DNA of 38,244 bases. It comes from Clostridia bacterium (GTDB lineage: Bacteria > Bacillota > Clostridia > UBA1212 > UBA1255). The number at the start of each line of letters is the position of its first letter. Position 1 is the first letter of the stretch. A program made the position numbers and the translations under genes. The stretch covers positions 1 to 38,244 of the forward strand of contig JAGADO010000149.1 of NCBI GenBank assembly GCA_017613535.1, given 5' to 3'. A model generated the notes under the pieces. It saw only the letters and a program-made list of their open reading frames with translations, was not told where the DNA came from and made no database searches. Below, in pieces: positions 15,882 to 23,488 of this stretch.

Positions 15882-18013
15882 TTCTGTTCCTCCTTAGGAA
15901 GCTTCGGTACTTTTATCGGTGTCAGTATCCGCTTAAGTCCGAGGAAAAAGTGTCTGTTAGTCATTTCGACGAAACCCTCGGCAAGGTTATACGGAAATTG
16001 TCTGCCTGCAGACATGCTCATCGAACGGAGCGAGTTCGTACGCAGCACCCTCTCCATAAAATACGCGCCCTTAATCGCGTTATCCTTGTCCGGCCCGTCA
16101 GGCATCTTTTTTGCCTTTTTCATCTGCTTTCGGGCGACGGACAGCACGGAATTGTAGAATATTCTGCCCATAAACGTCTGTTTCAGATCGTCAAAGGGCG
16201 ATTCGAGCGTCACCGGGAACCTGGCCGGTTCGTCCGGGATCTCAAGTGCGTCGGAATACACGGTTTCGCTTTTCGACTCCGGCGTGATCGTTACGGTGAG
16301 ACTTTCTCCCGGTGCGAGTCTCACTTTTTTGAAGCCGCGAAGTTCGCCGTCAATATAAAGCTGAACGACTTCCGCGCCGTACCGGTCGCCCGTATTCGAT
16401 ACCGTCACCAAATACGCGCCCCTTTCTTCCTTCCACTCGCTCTGCCTGAATGTCGTATAGCTCAGGCCGTGGCCGAACGGAAAACGCACCGGAACGCAGT
16501 GCTTATTGTAATAGCGGTAACCGACCTCACTGCCGTCGTTGTATACCTCATTTATGCCCTTGCCGAACGCCTCGTGCGACGGAACGTCGGAATATGATAG
16601 CGGCCACGTCTCGGCAAGCTTTCCGGAGGGATTGACCTCGCCGAACAGCAGCCTTGCAACAGCTTCTCCTCCGTTCTGGCCAGGAAGATACATGTTCAGT
16701 ATTGCATTGACGCTGTCGCAGAAAGGAAGCTCTACAGGCGAGCCGCCGAACAACACGACGGTGACTGGTTTTCCTGTTGCGCACATTTCCCCGATCAGTT
16801 TGAGCTGATCTTCGGGCAGACGCATGCTTTCGCGGTCGCACCCTTCGCTCTCATATTCGTCCGTAAGTCCTGCAAACACCAGTATTTTATCACATTTTTC
16901 AATGCTGTGGTTAACGATTCCGCGCTTTTCGAACGCTTTTTCCGGCGTTGTGAGCCTTGCGGGGTTGATCATCGAGCTTCCGGCGCCCTGATAACGCATA
17001 TGCGTAAACATTCCGCCGCAGATATGGAGTTTTTCCGCTTTACCGAGCGGCAGCGCTCCGTCATTTTTCATCAGGACCGCACAATCGGCCGCGATTTCCG
17101 CGGCAAGTTCGTGGTGTGCGTCGAAATCAATCGGGCTGTCATCGGCTGGCTTTGCGTATGTGTTAACGAGGGTCAATACGTTTTCCGCCGCTTTATCGAG
17201 GTCTGCAATGTCGAGCGTTCCGTTTTTTACGCCGTCAAGTATCCATTTTCTGCATATCGCTGTGTCGCCCGGCATTTCGAGGTCGAGCCCGGCCTTCAGG
17301 CTGGCAGCGCGGTCGCGCATTGCGCCCCAGTCGGTCATGACGAGGCCGTTAAAGCCCCATTCGCCGCGCAGAACATCGCTGAGCAGCCATTTGTTTTCAG
17401 AGCAGAAAACGCCGTTGATCTGGTTATATGCGCACATCAGCGCGGCCGGTCTGGCCTTTTTTACGACGTTCTCGAAGACTTTCAGATAGATCTCGCGCAT
17501 TGCCTTCTCGCTCACGACGGAATTACCCATAAAGCGGTAATTTTCGCTGTTGTTAAGCGCAAAATGCTTGACCGAAACACCGACGCCCCCGGACTGAATG
17601 CCGTTGACCTCTCCGACAGCCATTTCGGATGCGAGCAAGGGGTCTTCCGAAAAATATTCGAAGTTTCTGCCGCACGTGGGATTTCGCTTGATATTAACTC
17701 CGGGGCCAAGCACTACGTGAATGCCGTAATGACGGCACTCCTGCGCGATCGCCTGCCCCATTTTACGCGTGTTTTCGGGGTCCCAGCCGGATGCCGTGCA
17801 TGCCGCGGTAGGAAAACAGGTCGCAGGCTCGCTGGACGCAACGCCGTTATCGCCGCCTTCCTTCTGAACGCGAAGTCCGTGCGGTCCGTCTGACATGCGC
17901 AGCGAAGGTATATTCAGCCGCGGGACCGGATTCGTATACATGAAATTCGTGCCCGAAACGATCGCCGCCTTCTCTTCAGCGGTCAGCTGAGAAATAATCT
18001 GTCTGATATCCAC
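15878..18013 (-). CDS. GH3 family beta-glycosidase
   Basis: This 711-residue protein shows the GH3 barrel ([18 protein letters not shown]) with the predicted nucleophile D228 in VMTDWGA. The second alpha/beta domain includes [19 protein letters not shown], and a C-terminal Fn3-like domain follows. GH3 enzymes remove beta-linked glucose, xylose or related residues from the non-reducing end. No signal peptide is seen. The start is GTG at 18013, with a GGGGG run about eight bases upstream. It is the first gene of the run of glycosidases and lies opposite the AraC regulator, which makes its promoter the likely control point; a TAAAAT is visible on the minus strand near 18050 but has a weak -35. 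Confidence 0.92.
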   Translation of the reverse strand: MDIRQIISQLTAEEKAAIVSGTNFMYTNPVPRLNIPSLRMSDGPHGLRVQKEGGDNGVASSEPATCFPTAACTASGWDPENTRKMGQAIAQECRHYGIHVVLGPGVNIKRNPTCGRNFEYFSEDPLLASEMAVGEVNGIQSGGVGVSVKHFALNNSENYRFMGNSVVSEKAMREIYLKVFENVVKKARPAALMCAYNQINGVFCSENKWLLSDVLRGEWGFNGLVMTDWGAMRDRAASLKAGLDLEMPGDTAICRKWILDGVKNGTLDIADLDKAAENVLTLVNTYAKPADDSPIDFDAHHELAAEIAADCAVLMKNDGALPLGKAEKLHICGGMFTHMRYQGAGSSMINPARLTTPEKAFEKRGIVNHSIEKCDKILVFAGLTDEYESEGCDRESMRLPEDQLKLIGEMCATGKPVTVVLFGGSPVELPFCDSVNAILNMYLPGQNGGEAVARLLFGEVNPSGKLAETWPLSYSDVPSHEAFGKGINEVYNDGSEVGYRYYNKHCVPVRFPFGHGLSYTTFRQSEWKEERGAYLVTVSNTGDRYGAEVVQLYIDGELRGFKKVRLAPGESLTVTITPESKSETVYSDALEIPDEPARFPVTLESPFDDLKQTFMGRIFYNSVLSVARKQMKKAKKMPDGPDKDNAIKGAYFMERVLRTNSLRSMSMSAGRQFPYNLAEGFVEMTNRHFFLGLKRILTPIKVPKLPKEEQK

Positions 18014-18081
18014 CGTATTTGCCCCCGTTTATTATTTTCGATGTTTGCAGCTCGATTTTAGCATGTTCAGGAGGCAGTGTA

Positions 18082-18110
18082 TTGTATTTTCGTAATAATT
18101 ATAGTAAAAT
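18082..18110 (+). promoter_or_regulatory. Promoter of the AraC-family regulator
   Basis: TTGTAT (18082-18087) and TAAAAT (18105-18110) are separated by 17 bases, giving a leader of about 20 bases before the AGGGGG ribosome-binding site of the regulator gene. Confidence 0.5.
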
Positions 18111-18137
18111 GGTAATCAGTTACAGGGGGCAATACAT

Positions 18138-19331
18138 ATGGAATGGGATCTGAAGTATTTGTGCACGCTGATCGGGAACCTCTCCGGTGTTCCTATACGT
18201 ATTTATGAAAACGGCGGTCAATCATTTTATTATTCGCTCGTTAATCTTCCGGTCGATCCGATCTGTGCCTATTCGGAGCGGATCAGCACCGTAACCGACC
18301 GGATCGGGTATTGTGCGACCGACCACTACCATTATTACGGTATTGTCAACGCCGGTGAGCACCGGATCGTTATCGGTCCGTCCGGCCAGACAAGGGCGTC
18401 GGACAAAGAATTGCACGAACTGGCATTCCGCGCGGACGTTGCCCCTGACGACATACCCGAATTTATTGCAGGGATGAAGGCGATCGCGTGCATGCCGCTC
18501 GAGAGCATATTGCAGATATTGTGCACGCTTAATTACATTCTGAATGGCGAGAAGAAGTCGCTCGGGGAGATCGCTATTTACGACGAGGAGCAGGAGGCGC
18601 TGCGTGCCCAGTCGTCAAGATCGCAGGCGGAAGCACGGTTCGAGGCGGCGGGAACGGCGTATGATCGGCACAATACGTACGATCTTGAGCAGCTTTTGAT
18701 GAATATGATCCGCAAGGGGGAAACGGCTGCGCTTCGTGAATGGGTTTCGTCTGCTCCTGCCGTGCATGGAGGGGTGATCGCTCCGGATCAGCTGCGGCAA
18801 TTAAAGAATACTTTTATCGTTACGGCGACGCTTGCTTCGCGTGCGGCAATTCGCGGCGGTATGTCGCAGGGTGATGCATTTTCGCTGAGTGATGCATATA
18901 TTCAGAAGTGCGAGCTTCTTTCCGAGCCGGAGCGCATTACGAATCTTAATTATCATATGATCCTGGAGTTTACGGAGCATGTTGAGCGCCTGCGTCTCGG
19001 TGAGAGACCGACTAAGCTGACGACGGACGTGGCTAATTACGTACAGCATCATCTTTCGGAACCGATTTCTGCCGAGAAGATGGCGAGGGAGCTGTATATG
19101 AGCCGCCCGTATCTTTCTAAGAAGTTCCGGGAAGAGTCCGGGCAGACGCTTACTGATTTTATTCTGGGTGAGAAGACTGAGGAGGCTAAGCGTCTTTTGC
19201 GGTATACGGACAGACCGCTTTCTGCGATTTCAGCTTATCTGGGGTTTTCGTCGCAGAGTCATTTCAGCCGTGTTTTTCGAAAGTACGCTCTGGTGAATCC
19301 CGGGGAGTATCGGGAGAAGCATCAGCGATAA
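18138..19331 (+). CDS. AraC-family transcriptional regulator of the glycosidase island
   Basis: This 397-residue protein ends in a clear AraC DNA-binding domain (about 295-395): ISAEKMARELYMSRPYLSKK for the first helix-turn-helix, LSAISAYLGFSSQSHFSRVF for the second, and NPGEYR. The N-terminal 280 residues form a sensor-like region (PIRIYENGGQSFYYS near the start, HRIVIGPSGQ in the middle) that I do not recognise as a named ligand-binding domain; such N-termini recur in Firmicute AraC regulators. AGGGGG lies eight bases before the ATG. Placement opposite the GH3-led run suggests it activates that run in response to a sugar. The last quarter of the gene seems less GC-rich in codon choice than its neighbours. 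Confidence 0.88.
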   Translation: MEWDLKYLCTLIGNLSGVPIRIYENGGQSFYYSLVNLPVDPICAYSERISTVTDRIGYCATDHYHYYGIVNAGEHRIVIGPSGQTRASDKELHELAFRADVAPDDIPEFIAGMKAIACMPLESILQILCTLNYILNGEKKSLGEIAIYDEEQEALRAQSSRSQAEARFEAAGTAYDRHNTYDLEQLLMNMIRKGETAALREWVSSAPAVHGGVIAPDQLRQLKNTFIVTATLASRAAIRGGMSQGDAFSLSDAYIQKCELLSEPERITNLNYHMILEFTEHVERLRLGERPTKLTTDVANYVQHHLSEPISAEKMARELYMSRPYLSKKFREESGQTLTDFILGEKTEEAKRLLRYTDRPLSAISAYLGFSSQSHFSRVFRKYALVNPGEYREKHQR

Positions 19332-19362
19332 GAGAGGGCGGGAAGGGCAATCGACCAAGATG

Positions 19363-19410
19363 GAGATTGTGGATTCGCCCACGCGTGCCGCCCGGTTCTA
19401 ATCGCTCTGG
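19363..19410. repeat. Extra left-end fragment of the tRNA-Tyr-ended element
   Basis: GGAGATTGTGGATTCGCCCA begins at 19363 and the same sequence begins 49 bases later at the left end of the full copy. After about 25 matching bases this fragment runs into unrelated sequence (GTGCCGCCCGGTTCTAATCG). It looks like the remnant of a truncated copy or a duplication of the left end. Confidence 0.6.
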
Positions 19411-19584
19411 AGAGATTGTGGATTCGCCCACGCAAATTCCGGCTTTTTGCTGATCTTTTCAGGAATTTGCTTAAAGGGCCCTCCTCGCTGAAACATGCCA
19501 CCGGCATGTTTCTACGCCCCTTTATACTTATACCTTACTCTGCCTGGTTGGAGCTAACGCTCAGTTCGAATCCACAATCTCCCA
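19411..19584. mobile_element. Structured repeat element, copy 1, with tRNA-Tyr 3'-end termini
   Basis: The left end (GAGATTGTGGATTCG) and the right end CGAATCCACAATCTCCC (19568-19584) are inverted repeats of each other, and both match the last 17 bases of tRNA-Tyr before its discriminator. Inside lie a stem GCAAATTCC/GGAATTTGC (19433-19441 and 19463-19471), an invariant block GCTTAAAGGGCCCTCCTCGC, and a perfect 10-bp stem GAAACATGCC/GGCATGTTTC (19491-19500 and 19504-19513) with an ACC loop. A second copy lies at 20851-21025. No protein gene is supported inside. The element resembles a small non-autonomous, tRNA-derived repeat; its mobility is inferred from the copy number of two. Confidence 0.65.
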
Positions 19585-19587
19585 TAA

Positions 19588-19621
19588 AAATAAGGACGCC
19601 TCTTTGGACGTCCTTATTTTT
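19588..19621. terminator. Bidirectional intrinsic terminator
   Basis: AAAATAAGGACG (19588-19599) and CGTCCTTATTTT (19610-19621) pair over 12 bases around a 10-base loop. A-run and T-run flank the GC core, so it can stop transcription both from the AraC gene and element side and from the XRE gene, whose stop codon is ten bases away. Confidence 0.85.
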
Positions 19622-19631
19622 AGGTGTATGA

Positions 19632-20714
19632 TCAAAAAAGATCGGCTTCAAGCTCATTCCTGATGCGGATGAATTCCTTATCTTCGCGGTACGGATCGTA
19701 AACAGGGCGGTCAAGGTCCTTGAGCGTGTAATAACTCATTTTCTTGTCTGTGCTCACCGTGTAATTGCGGTCCATATCGATTCGGTTCAGCAAGGGAGAC
19801 GTGTGCTTTTCGATCTCGCTCCCCTTTGCCCATTCTTCGAAGGCCTTAATATACTCGACCGAATGCTTCAGTTCTTCAAGGCACAGTTCCCGCTCTCCAG
19901 CCATCGCATATCTTCGTGAAAGCCTGCCGGAAAATTCGCTCATCCGCAAATTGTAAAAGCCCAGATCGCCCCGGGGAAACAGCCCTTTATACAGCCCGAT
20001 AACGTATTTCCAGATCTCGATCGCTTCATTGTGCGGATAATTATCGGCGAGGAAATAGTTGATCTCGTCCGCCGCGTGGATTATTAATTCCATTGTAAGC
20101 AACTGACTGTGTTCTATCAGCTCTTCTCCCTCAAGAACGTGATTAAGCAGAAAATTCCTGCTTGTGATCATATCGGTCGCCGCTTCCGCGTATTCTCGGG
20201 CTTTCGCTTTGTTGCCCAGTTCTCTGTTCAGAATGACCAGTACCTGTCTGGCAGAATCGCGTTTATCTGTGTCTGGCGATTTCTGAAGCAGAAATTCGCC
20301 AAGTTCGACGGCTTTCTCCGCGATCGACGCGTCGCTGACAACGTGTCTGTAGCTGGATAATGCATACATATAGTTGACAATGACTTCCTGATCGTTGGGA
20401 TACTCATTATACGCGCTTTTCCAAAGCTCGTAATTCTTGGCGATCTGTCCCGTGTGACAATATTCGAAGGATTCTTTTGACCATTTTTCGATCTTTCCGC
20501 GCCGGATCTCTTCGCCGGTGCCAAGCAGTTCGTCAACGGATACGTCGAAAAACGCGGCTATGCGCGGCAACATCATAATATCCGGGTATCCCGTTTCCCG
20601 CTCCCATTTGCTGATCGCCTGGGGCGATATCCTGAGGTGCTGCGCGAGTTCGTCCTGGGTTACGTCTTTAGCGAGTCGCAGCTCTTTTAGTTTCTTTCCA
20701 AAGCTGAATTCCAT
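19632..20714 (-). CDS. XRE-family regulator with helical-repeat C-terminal region
   Basis: The first 65 or so of 360 residues are a Cro/C1-type helix-turn-helix: GKKLKELRLAKDVTQDELAQ, HLRISPQAISKWERETGYPD, then ISKWE-type spacing to FFDVSVDELLG. The remaining 290 residues are amphipathic helices with TPR-like character (YELWKSAYNEYPNDQEVIVN, then KAREYAEAATDMI). This layout is frequent in Firmicute regulators; ligand and targets are unknown. The ATG at 20714 has AGGAGG ten bases upstream; a GTG three codons earlier sits on top of that site. The gene lies alone between the two copies of the structured element. Confidence 0.85.
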   Translation of the reverse strand: MEFSFGKKLKELRLAKDVTQDELAQHLRISPQAISKWERETGYPDIMMLPRIAAFFDVSVDELLGTGEEIRRGKIEKWSKESFEYCHTGQIAKNYELWKSAYNEYPNDQEVIVNYMYALSSYRHVVSDASIAEKAVELGEFLLQKSPDTDKRDSARQVLVILNRELGNKAKAREYAEAATDMITSRNFLLNHVLEGEELIEHSQLLTMELIIHAADEINYFLADNYPHNEAIEIWKYVIGLYKGLFPRGDLGFYNLRMSEFSGRLSRRYAMAGERELCLEELKHSVEYIKAFEEWAKGSEIEKHTSPLLNRIDMDRNYTVSTDKKMSYYTLKDLDRPVYDPYREDKEFIRIRNELEADLF

Positions 20715-20759
20715 TTTTACCACTCCTCCTGAAAAGTAACGGGCGCTCGTTCTGACGTA

Positions 20760-20788
20760 ATAATACCAGTGATATTGTGATAAAACAA
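20760..20788 (-). promoter_or_regulatory. Promoter of the XRE regulator
   Basis: On the minus strand TTGTTT (complement of 20783-20788) and TATTAT (complement of 20760-20765) are separated by 17 bases. AT-rich partial dyads such as GATAAGG...TTATC around the -35 could be autoregulatory sites. Confidence 0.45.
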
Positions 20789-20850
20789 TAACCTTATCGT
20801 TGCTGTTTGGTTGCTTTTTTCAACAGATAGTTTATATTAGCTTTTTAAAC

Positions 20851-21025
20851 GGGAGATTGTGGATTCGCCCACGCAAAATTCGCTTCAATTCTTTGTTTGT
20901 ACGAATTTTGCTTAAAGGGCCCTCCTCGCTGGAATATGCCACCGGCATATTCCCACGCGCCATTGTGCACTGATTTCCGGAGTACCCGGCTGGCGCTGGC
21001 GCTCGGTTCGAATCCACAAACTCCC
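20851..21025. mobile_element. Structured repeat element, copy 2, with tRNA-Tyr 3'-end termini
   Basis: The element starts GGGAGATTGTGGATTCG (20851-20867) and ends with its near-perfect inverted copy CGAATCCACAAACTCCC (21009-21025). Internal stems are GCAAAATTCG/CGAATTTTGC (20873-20882 and 20902-20911) and GGAATATGCC/GGCATATTCC (20931-20940 and 20944-20953) with the same ACC loop as copy 1. The block GCTTAAAGGGCCCTCCTCGC between them is identical in both copies. The two copies have nearly equal lengths (174 and 175 bases) and the same orientation, and this one ends about 110 bases from the tRNA-Tyr gene whose 3' end it mirrors. Confidence 0.65.
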
Positions 21026-21028
21026 ATT

Positions 21029-21102
21029 GCCCGCGGTGCAGAATCTTGTTCCATTCGCGCCGCGGGCGCCGCAAATTCAGATGTTTTGGGTGAATTTGCG
21101 GC
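21029..21102. repeat. Two consecutive hairpins downstream of tRNA-Tyr
   Basis: GCCCGCGG (21029-21036) pairs with CCGCGGGC (21060-21067), and directly after it GCCGCAAATTCA (21068-21079) pairs over 12 bases with TGAATTTGCGGC (21091-21102). The terminator at 21103 follows without a gap. The second hairpin resembles the GCAAATTC stem inside the neighbouring element copies. They lie beyond the tRNA terminator in the direction of tRNA transcription. Confidence 0.65.
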
Positions 21103-21137
21103 ACAAAAAAAGCAGCCTGTGAGGCTGCTTTTTTTGT
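21103..21137. terminator. Intrinsic terminator of the tRNA operon
   Basis: ACAAAAAAAGCAGCC (21103-21117) and GGCTGCTTTTTTTGT (21123-21137) pair over 15 bases around a 5-base loop, with a run of seven T on each strand. It begins one base after the 3' end of tRNA-Tyr. Confidence 0.9.
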
Positions 21138-21138
21138 A

Positions 21139-21220
21139 TGGGAGATTGTGGATTCGAACCACAGAAGGCATTGCCAGCAGATTTACAGTCTGTCCCCTTT
21201 GGCCACTCGGGAAATCTCCC
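21139..21220 (-). tRNA. tRNA-Tyr (anticodon GTA)
   Basis: The minus strand begins GGGAGATTTCCCGAGTGGCC and ends TGTGGTTCGAATCCACAATC then TCCCA. It has a 7-bp acceptor stem, the anticodon loop CTGTAAA (GTA), a long variable arm (TGGCAATGCCTTC) typical of class II tRNA-Tyr, and a T-arm TGTGG-TTCGAAT-CCACA. CCA is not encoded; the discriminator is A. The last 17 bases before the discriminator recur as the termini of the two elements at 19411 and 20851. Confidence 0.95.
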
Positions 21221-21230
21221 TTATTAAGAG

Positions 21231-21303
21231 AGCTGGTGGACGGATTTGAACCCCCGACCTATTGATTACAAATCAATTGCTCTACCAGCTGAGCTACACC
21301 AGC
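21231..21303 (-). tRNA. tRNA-Thr (anticodon TGT)
   Basis: The minus strand begins GCTGGTGTAGCTCAGCTGGT and ends GGTTCAAATCCGTCCACCAG then CT. Acceptor stem GCTGGTG/CACCAGC, anticodon loop TTTGTAA (TGT) in stem TTGA/TCAA, short variable loop, and TTCAAAT T-loop are all present. It is 73 nt and lies first in a two-tRNA operon, ten bases before tRNA-Tyr. Confidence 0.95.
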
Positions 21304-21345
21304 GCCGTTCGGTTACTGAGCGCGCTGTGCGCGACAGCAAAGCGT

Positions 21346-21374
21346 ATTATACTGGTATTCAGAACCAAAGTCAA
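21346..21374 (-). promoter_or_regulatory. Strong promoter of the tRNA-Thr/tRNA-Tyr operon
   Basis: On the minus strand TTGACT (complement of 21369-21374) and TATAAT (complement of 21346-21351) are 17 bases apart, nearly a consensus sigma-A promoter. The start would be about 35 bases before tRNA-Thr. Confidence 0.8.
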
Positions 21375-21496
21375 GCATTATTTTGGGTTTATTTCGGCTT
21401 TTTGTTTAACTTATTCTGCGATTTTTTCGATTTTTAGGGCCAGTCTCACGCAAGTGGCGAATGATCAGCGCTGTTGCCCGCCTGATAAACAGATCT

Positions 21497-22543
21497 TCAG
21501 CCCGAATTCGCGGCAGAGATGAAAATGTTTGTCCCGGTCACGCTGTCGTAGGCAACATCGCCGAGCATCTGCCTTGTCCTCGTACGCCAGTCTCCGGGCA
21601 GCTGCGGGATGATCGAAGCCGGATCGCCGCCGAGGAAGCGGATCACGGCCTCTTCGTTCAGAATATTAAACATATGATTCTGAGAAACAGAATAGCTGTT
21701 GACCTTCGCCAGTATTTCAGGGCGGTAAAAACGCATCGGGAATGTCAGATGAGCATTGCCGCAGATGCTCTGCGCGGCGCAGAACAGCGTATCTATATCA
21801 CACACAAAACCGGCCTCGGTGACGTTTCCGCCGGTTGCGGAAAAATATCCGACGATGTCTGTTCTTCCCGCTTCGGACAATTGATCGACCCCGGTTCCGG
21901 AAGCGCGTCCGGCCGCAGTTCCGCGGCTGACAATGCAGTACGCCTTGCTGTTCCAGGATCTGAGCACCGCCCCGAACTCCTCCGCGGTTCGCGTTATGCG
22001 CATCGGTTCAAGGTTGTAGATATCGAGCAGGCGGGCAGTCACGGCGTTGTCGCTCTCGTCATACGGGATGACTTCGAACGGCGCGGGTTTCAGCGTCGAG
22101 GCGGTGCGGCTGTCAATGCCCACAGACAGATTTCTGCCGCCGAACTCGAACCCGAACCGGCCGTAGCGCAGGCGATCGCCGCCAAGAAAAAGCAGCGCCA
22201 GACCCATTGACCGCGCCTCATCCAGCGCCCGATCTAAAACAGCGGTAAAACAACCCCTGCCCCTGTATGCCGGAAGCGTCGAAACCGCCCCGACACACGC
22301 GACAGGAAGCCTCTCCCCGCCGTTGACCAGCTCCATCAGATAAATACCGACCGAGCTGACGAGCTTGTCCCCATCGAACGCCCCGATATGGACCATGGAA
22401 GGATTGTCCTGCCAATACAATTTAGGCAGGATGTGCTCAAACTTCGCCGTCTCGTCCGTGAACCCGAACGACTCGTTCATCACGTCGATGAGCATGCGAT
22501 ATTCGTCGTACCTGACACGTCTGATCTCCATCGCAGCAGCCAC
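21497..22543 (-). CDS. GNAT-family N-acetyltransferase (Eis-like layout)
   Basis: This 348-residue protein has an N-terminal GNAT domain with the acetyl-CoA loop in VSTLPAYRGRGCFTAVLDRA and a following LLFLGGDRLRYGRFGFE, typical of the Eis/YfbA-like acetyltransferases that carry a second, degenerate acetyltransferase domain. The C-terminal half ends in a beta-rich SCP2-like region (VCDIDTLFCAAQSICGNAHL). Substrate is unknown. The start is GTG directly after the ftsY stop codon; GAAGG lies four bases upstream, inside ftsY, and an ATG four codons later is the alternative. It is the last gene of the smc-ftsY run. Confidence 0.75.
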   Translation of the reverse strand: MAAAMEIRRVRYDEYRMLIDVMNESFGFTDETAKFEHILPKLYWQDNPSMVHIGAFDGDKLVSSVGIYLMELVNGGERLPVACVGAVSTLPAYRGRGCFTAVLDRALDEARSMGLALLFLGGDRLRYGRFGFEFGGRNLSVGIDSRTASTLKPAPFEVIPYDESDNAVTARLLDIYNLEPMRITRTAEEFGAVLRSWNSKAYCIVSRGTAAGRASGTGVDQLSEAGRTDIVGYFSATGGNVTEAGFVCDIDTLFCAAQSICGNAHLTFPMRFYRPEILAKVNSYSVSQNHMFNILNEEAVIRFLGGDPASIIPQLPGDWRTRTRQMLGDVAYDSVTGTNIFISAANSG

Positions 22544-23455
22544 TCAGCCTTCAAAAAGCGCTTTCGCGAAGTCCTCCGGAACGAACGGCTGAAGATCGCC
22601 GATTCCCTCTCCCACGCCAACGAGGCGCACGGGGATGCCCAGTTCTTCGCATATCGAAACGACGATTCCGCCCTTCGACGAACCGTCAAGCTTAGTAAGT
22701 ATGATTCCGGTGATGCCCGCGACCTCCGAAAAAGCACGCGCCTGATTAACGGCATTCTGACCGGTCGCCGCGTCAAGCACAAGGAACGTTTCGTGCCGCA
22801 CCCCTGCCATTTCGCGCTCGACAACGCGGTTCATTTTCGCAAGCTCGTCCATGAGGTTCTTTTTATTGTGAAGCCTCCCCGCAGTGTCGCAGATGAGGAC
22901 GTCAACATTCTTCGCCTTTGCGCTCCTGCACGCATCGAAAAGCACAGCCGCGGGATCCGCGCCTTCGGACTGGCTGACCATTTCGACTCCGGCGCGCTCC
23001 GCCCAGACACCGAGCTGGTCGATCGCCGCCGCACGGAAAGTGTCCCCTGCCGCCAGCAAAACGCGCTTCCCGGACTGCTTGTACAGATGCGCCATCTTAC
23101 CGATCGAAGTAGTCTTGCCAACACCGTTGACGCCGATCACCGAAATGATCACAGGCACGGCATCGGTATCAAGCCCCTGCTCGCCCTTGGAAAGCATTGC
23201 CGCGATCTCATCGCGAAGCGCCTCCTCGACCTGCGCGGGGTCGATTATCCTGCCTTCTTTTACGCGCGCTCTCAGCCGCTCCATCAGCACTTCCGTCGTT
23301 TCCACGCCAAAATCAGACGTGATCAGCAGCTCCTCAAGCTCGTCGAAAAGATCCTCGTCAACTTTCCCGAACCCCGCAAGGATCGTATTTAATTTGTTCT
23401 TAAAGCCTTCTCGCGTCCTTCTCAGACCGGCCTTTAATTTATCAAAAAAACCCAT
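22544..23455 (-). CDS. ftsY: Signal recognition particle receptor FtsY
   Basis: This 303-residue GTPase docks ribosome-SRP complexes at the membrane for co-translational insertion. Visible parts are the N-domain (residues 1-95, [15 protein letters not shown]), G1 GVNGVGKT (108-115), [30 protein letters not shown] and [10 protein letters not shown], followed by [15 protein letters not shown] at the C-terminus. The long acidic A-domain of enterobacterial FtsY is absent, as usual in Gram-positives. It follows smc by 33 bases, the order seen in many Firmicutes, although rnc is not upstream here. Confidence 0.97.
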   Translation of the reverse strand: MGFFDKLKAGLRRTREGFKNKLNTILAGFGKVDEDLFDELEELLITSDFGVETTEVLMERLRARVKEGRIIDPAQVEEALRDEIAAMLSKGEQGLDTDAVPVIISVIGVNGVGKTTSIGKMAHLYKQSGKRVLLAAGDTFRAAAIDQLGVWAERAGVEMVSQSEGADPAAVLFDACRSAKAKNVDVLICDTAGRLHNKKNLMDELAKMNRVVEREMAGVRHETFLVLDAATGQNAVNQARAFSEVAGITGIILTKLDGSSKGGIVVSICEELGIPVRLVGVGEGIGDLQPFVPEDFAKALFEG

Positions 23456-23488
23456 TTTAAATCTCCTGTATATCGGAAACCGGCAAAA

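Noticed and set aside
16907..17893. Open frame of 328 codons opposite the GH3 gene
   Set aside because: Shadow of GH3 codons; no start signal and no motif.
20832..21171. Minus-strand peptides reading through the tRNA-Tyr-ended element, sharing SEEGPLSK and LRGRIHNL with a frame in copy 1
   Set aside because: The shared residues come from the conserved DNA block and the tRNA-like ends; the frames run into different sequence and the changes preserve base pairing rather than codons. I prefer a structured element to a small gene.
19411..21220. Genomic island integrated in tRNA-Tyr with classical attachment sites
   Set aside because: Direct copies of the tRNA 3' end exist, but no integrase lies between them and each copy is part of a palindromic element; an ordinary island is not supported by what is here.
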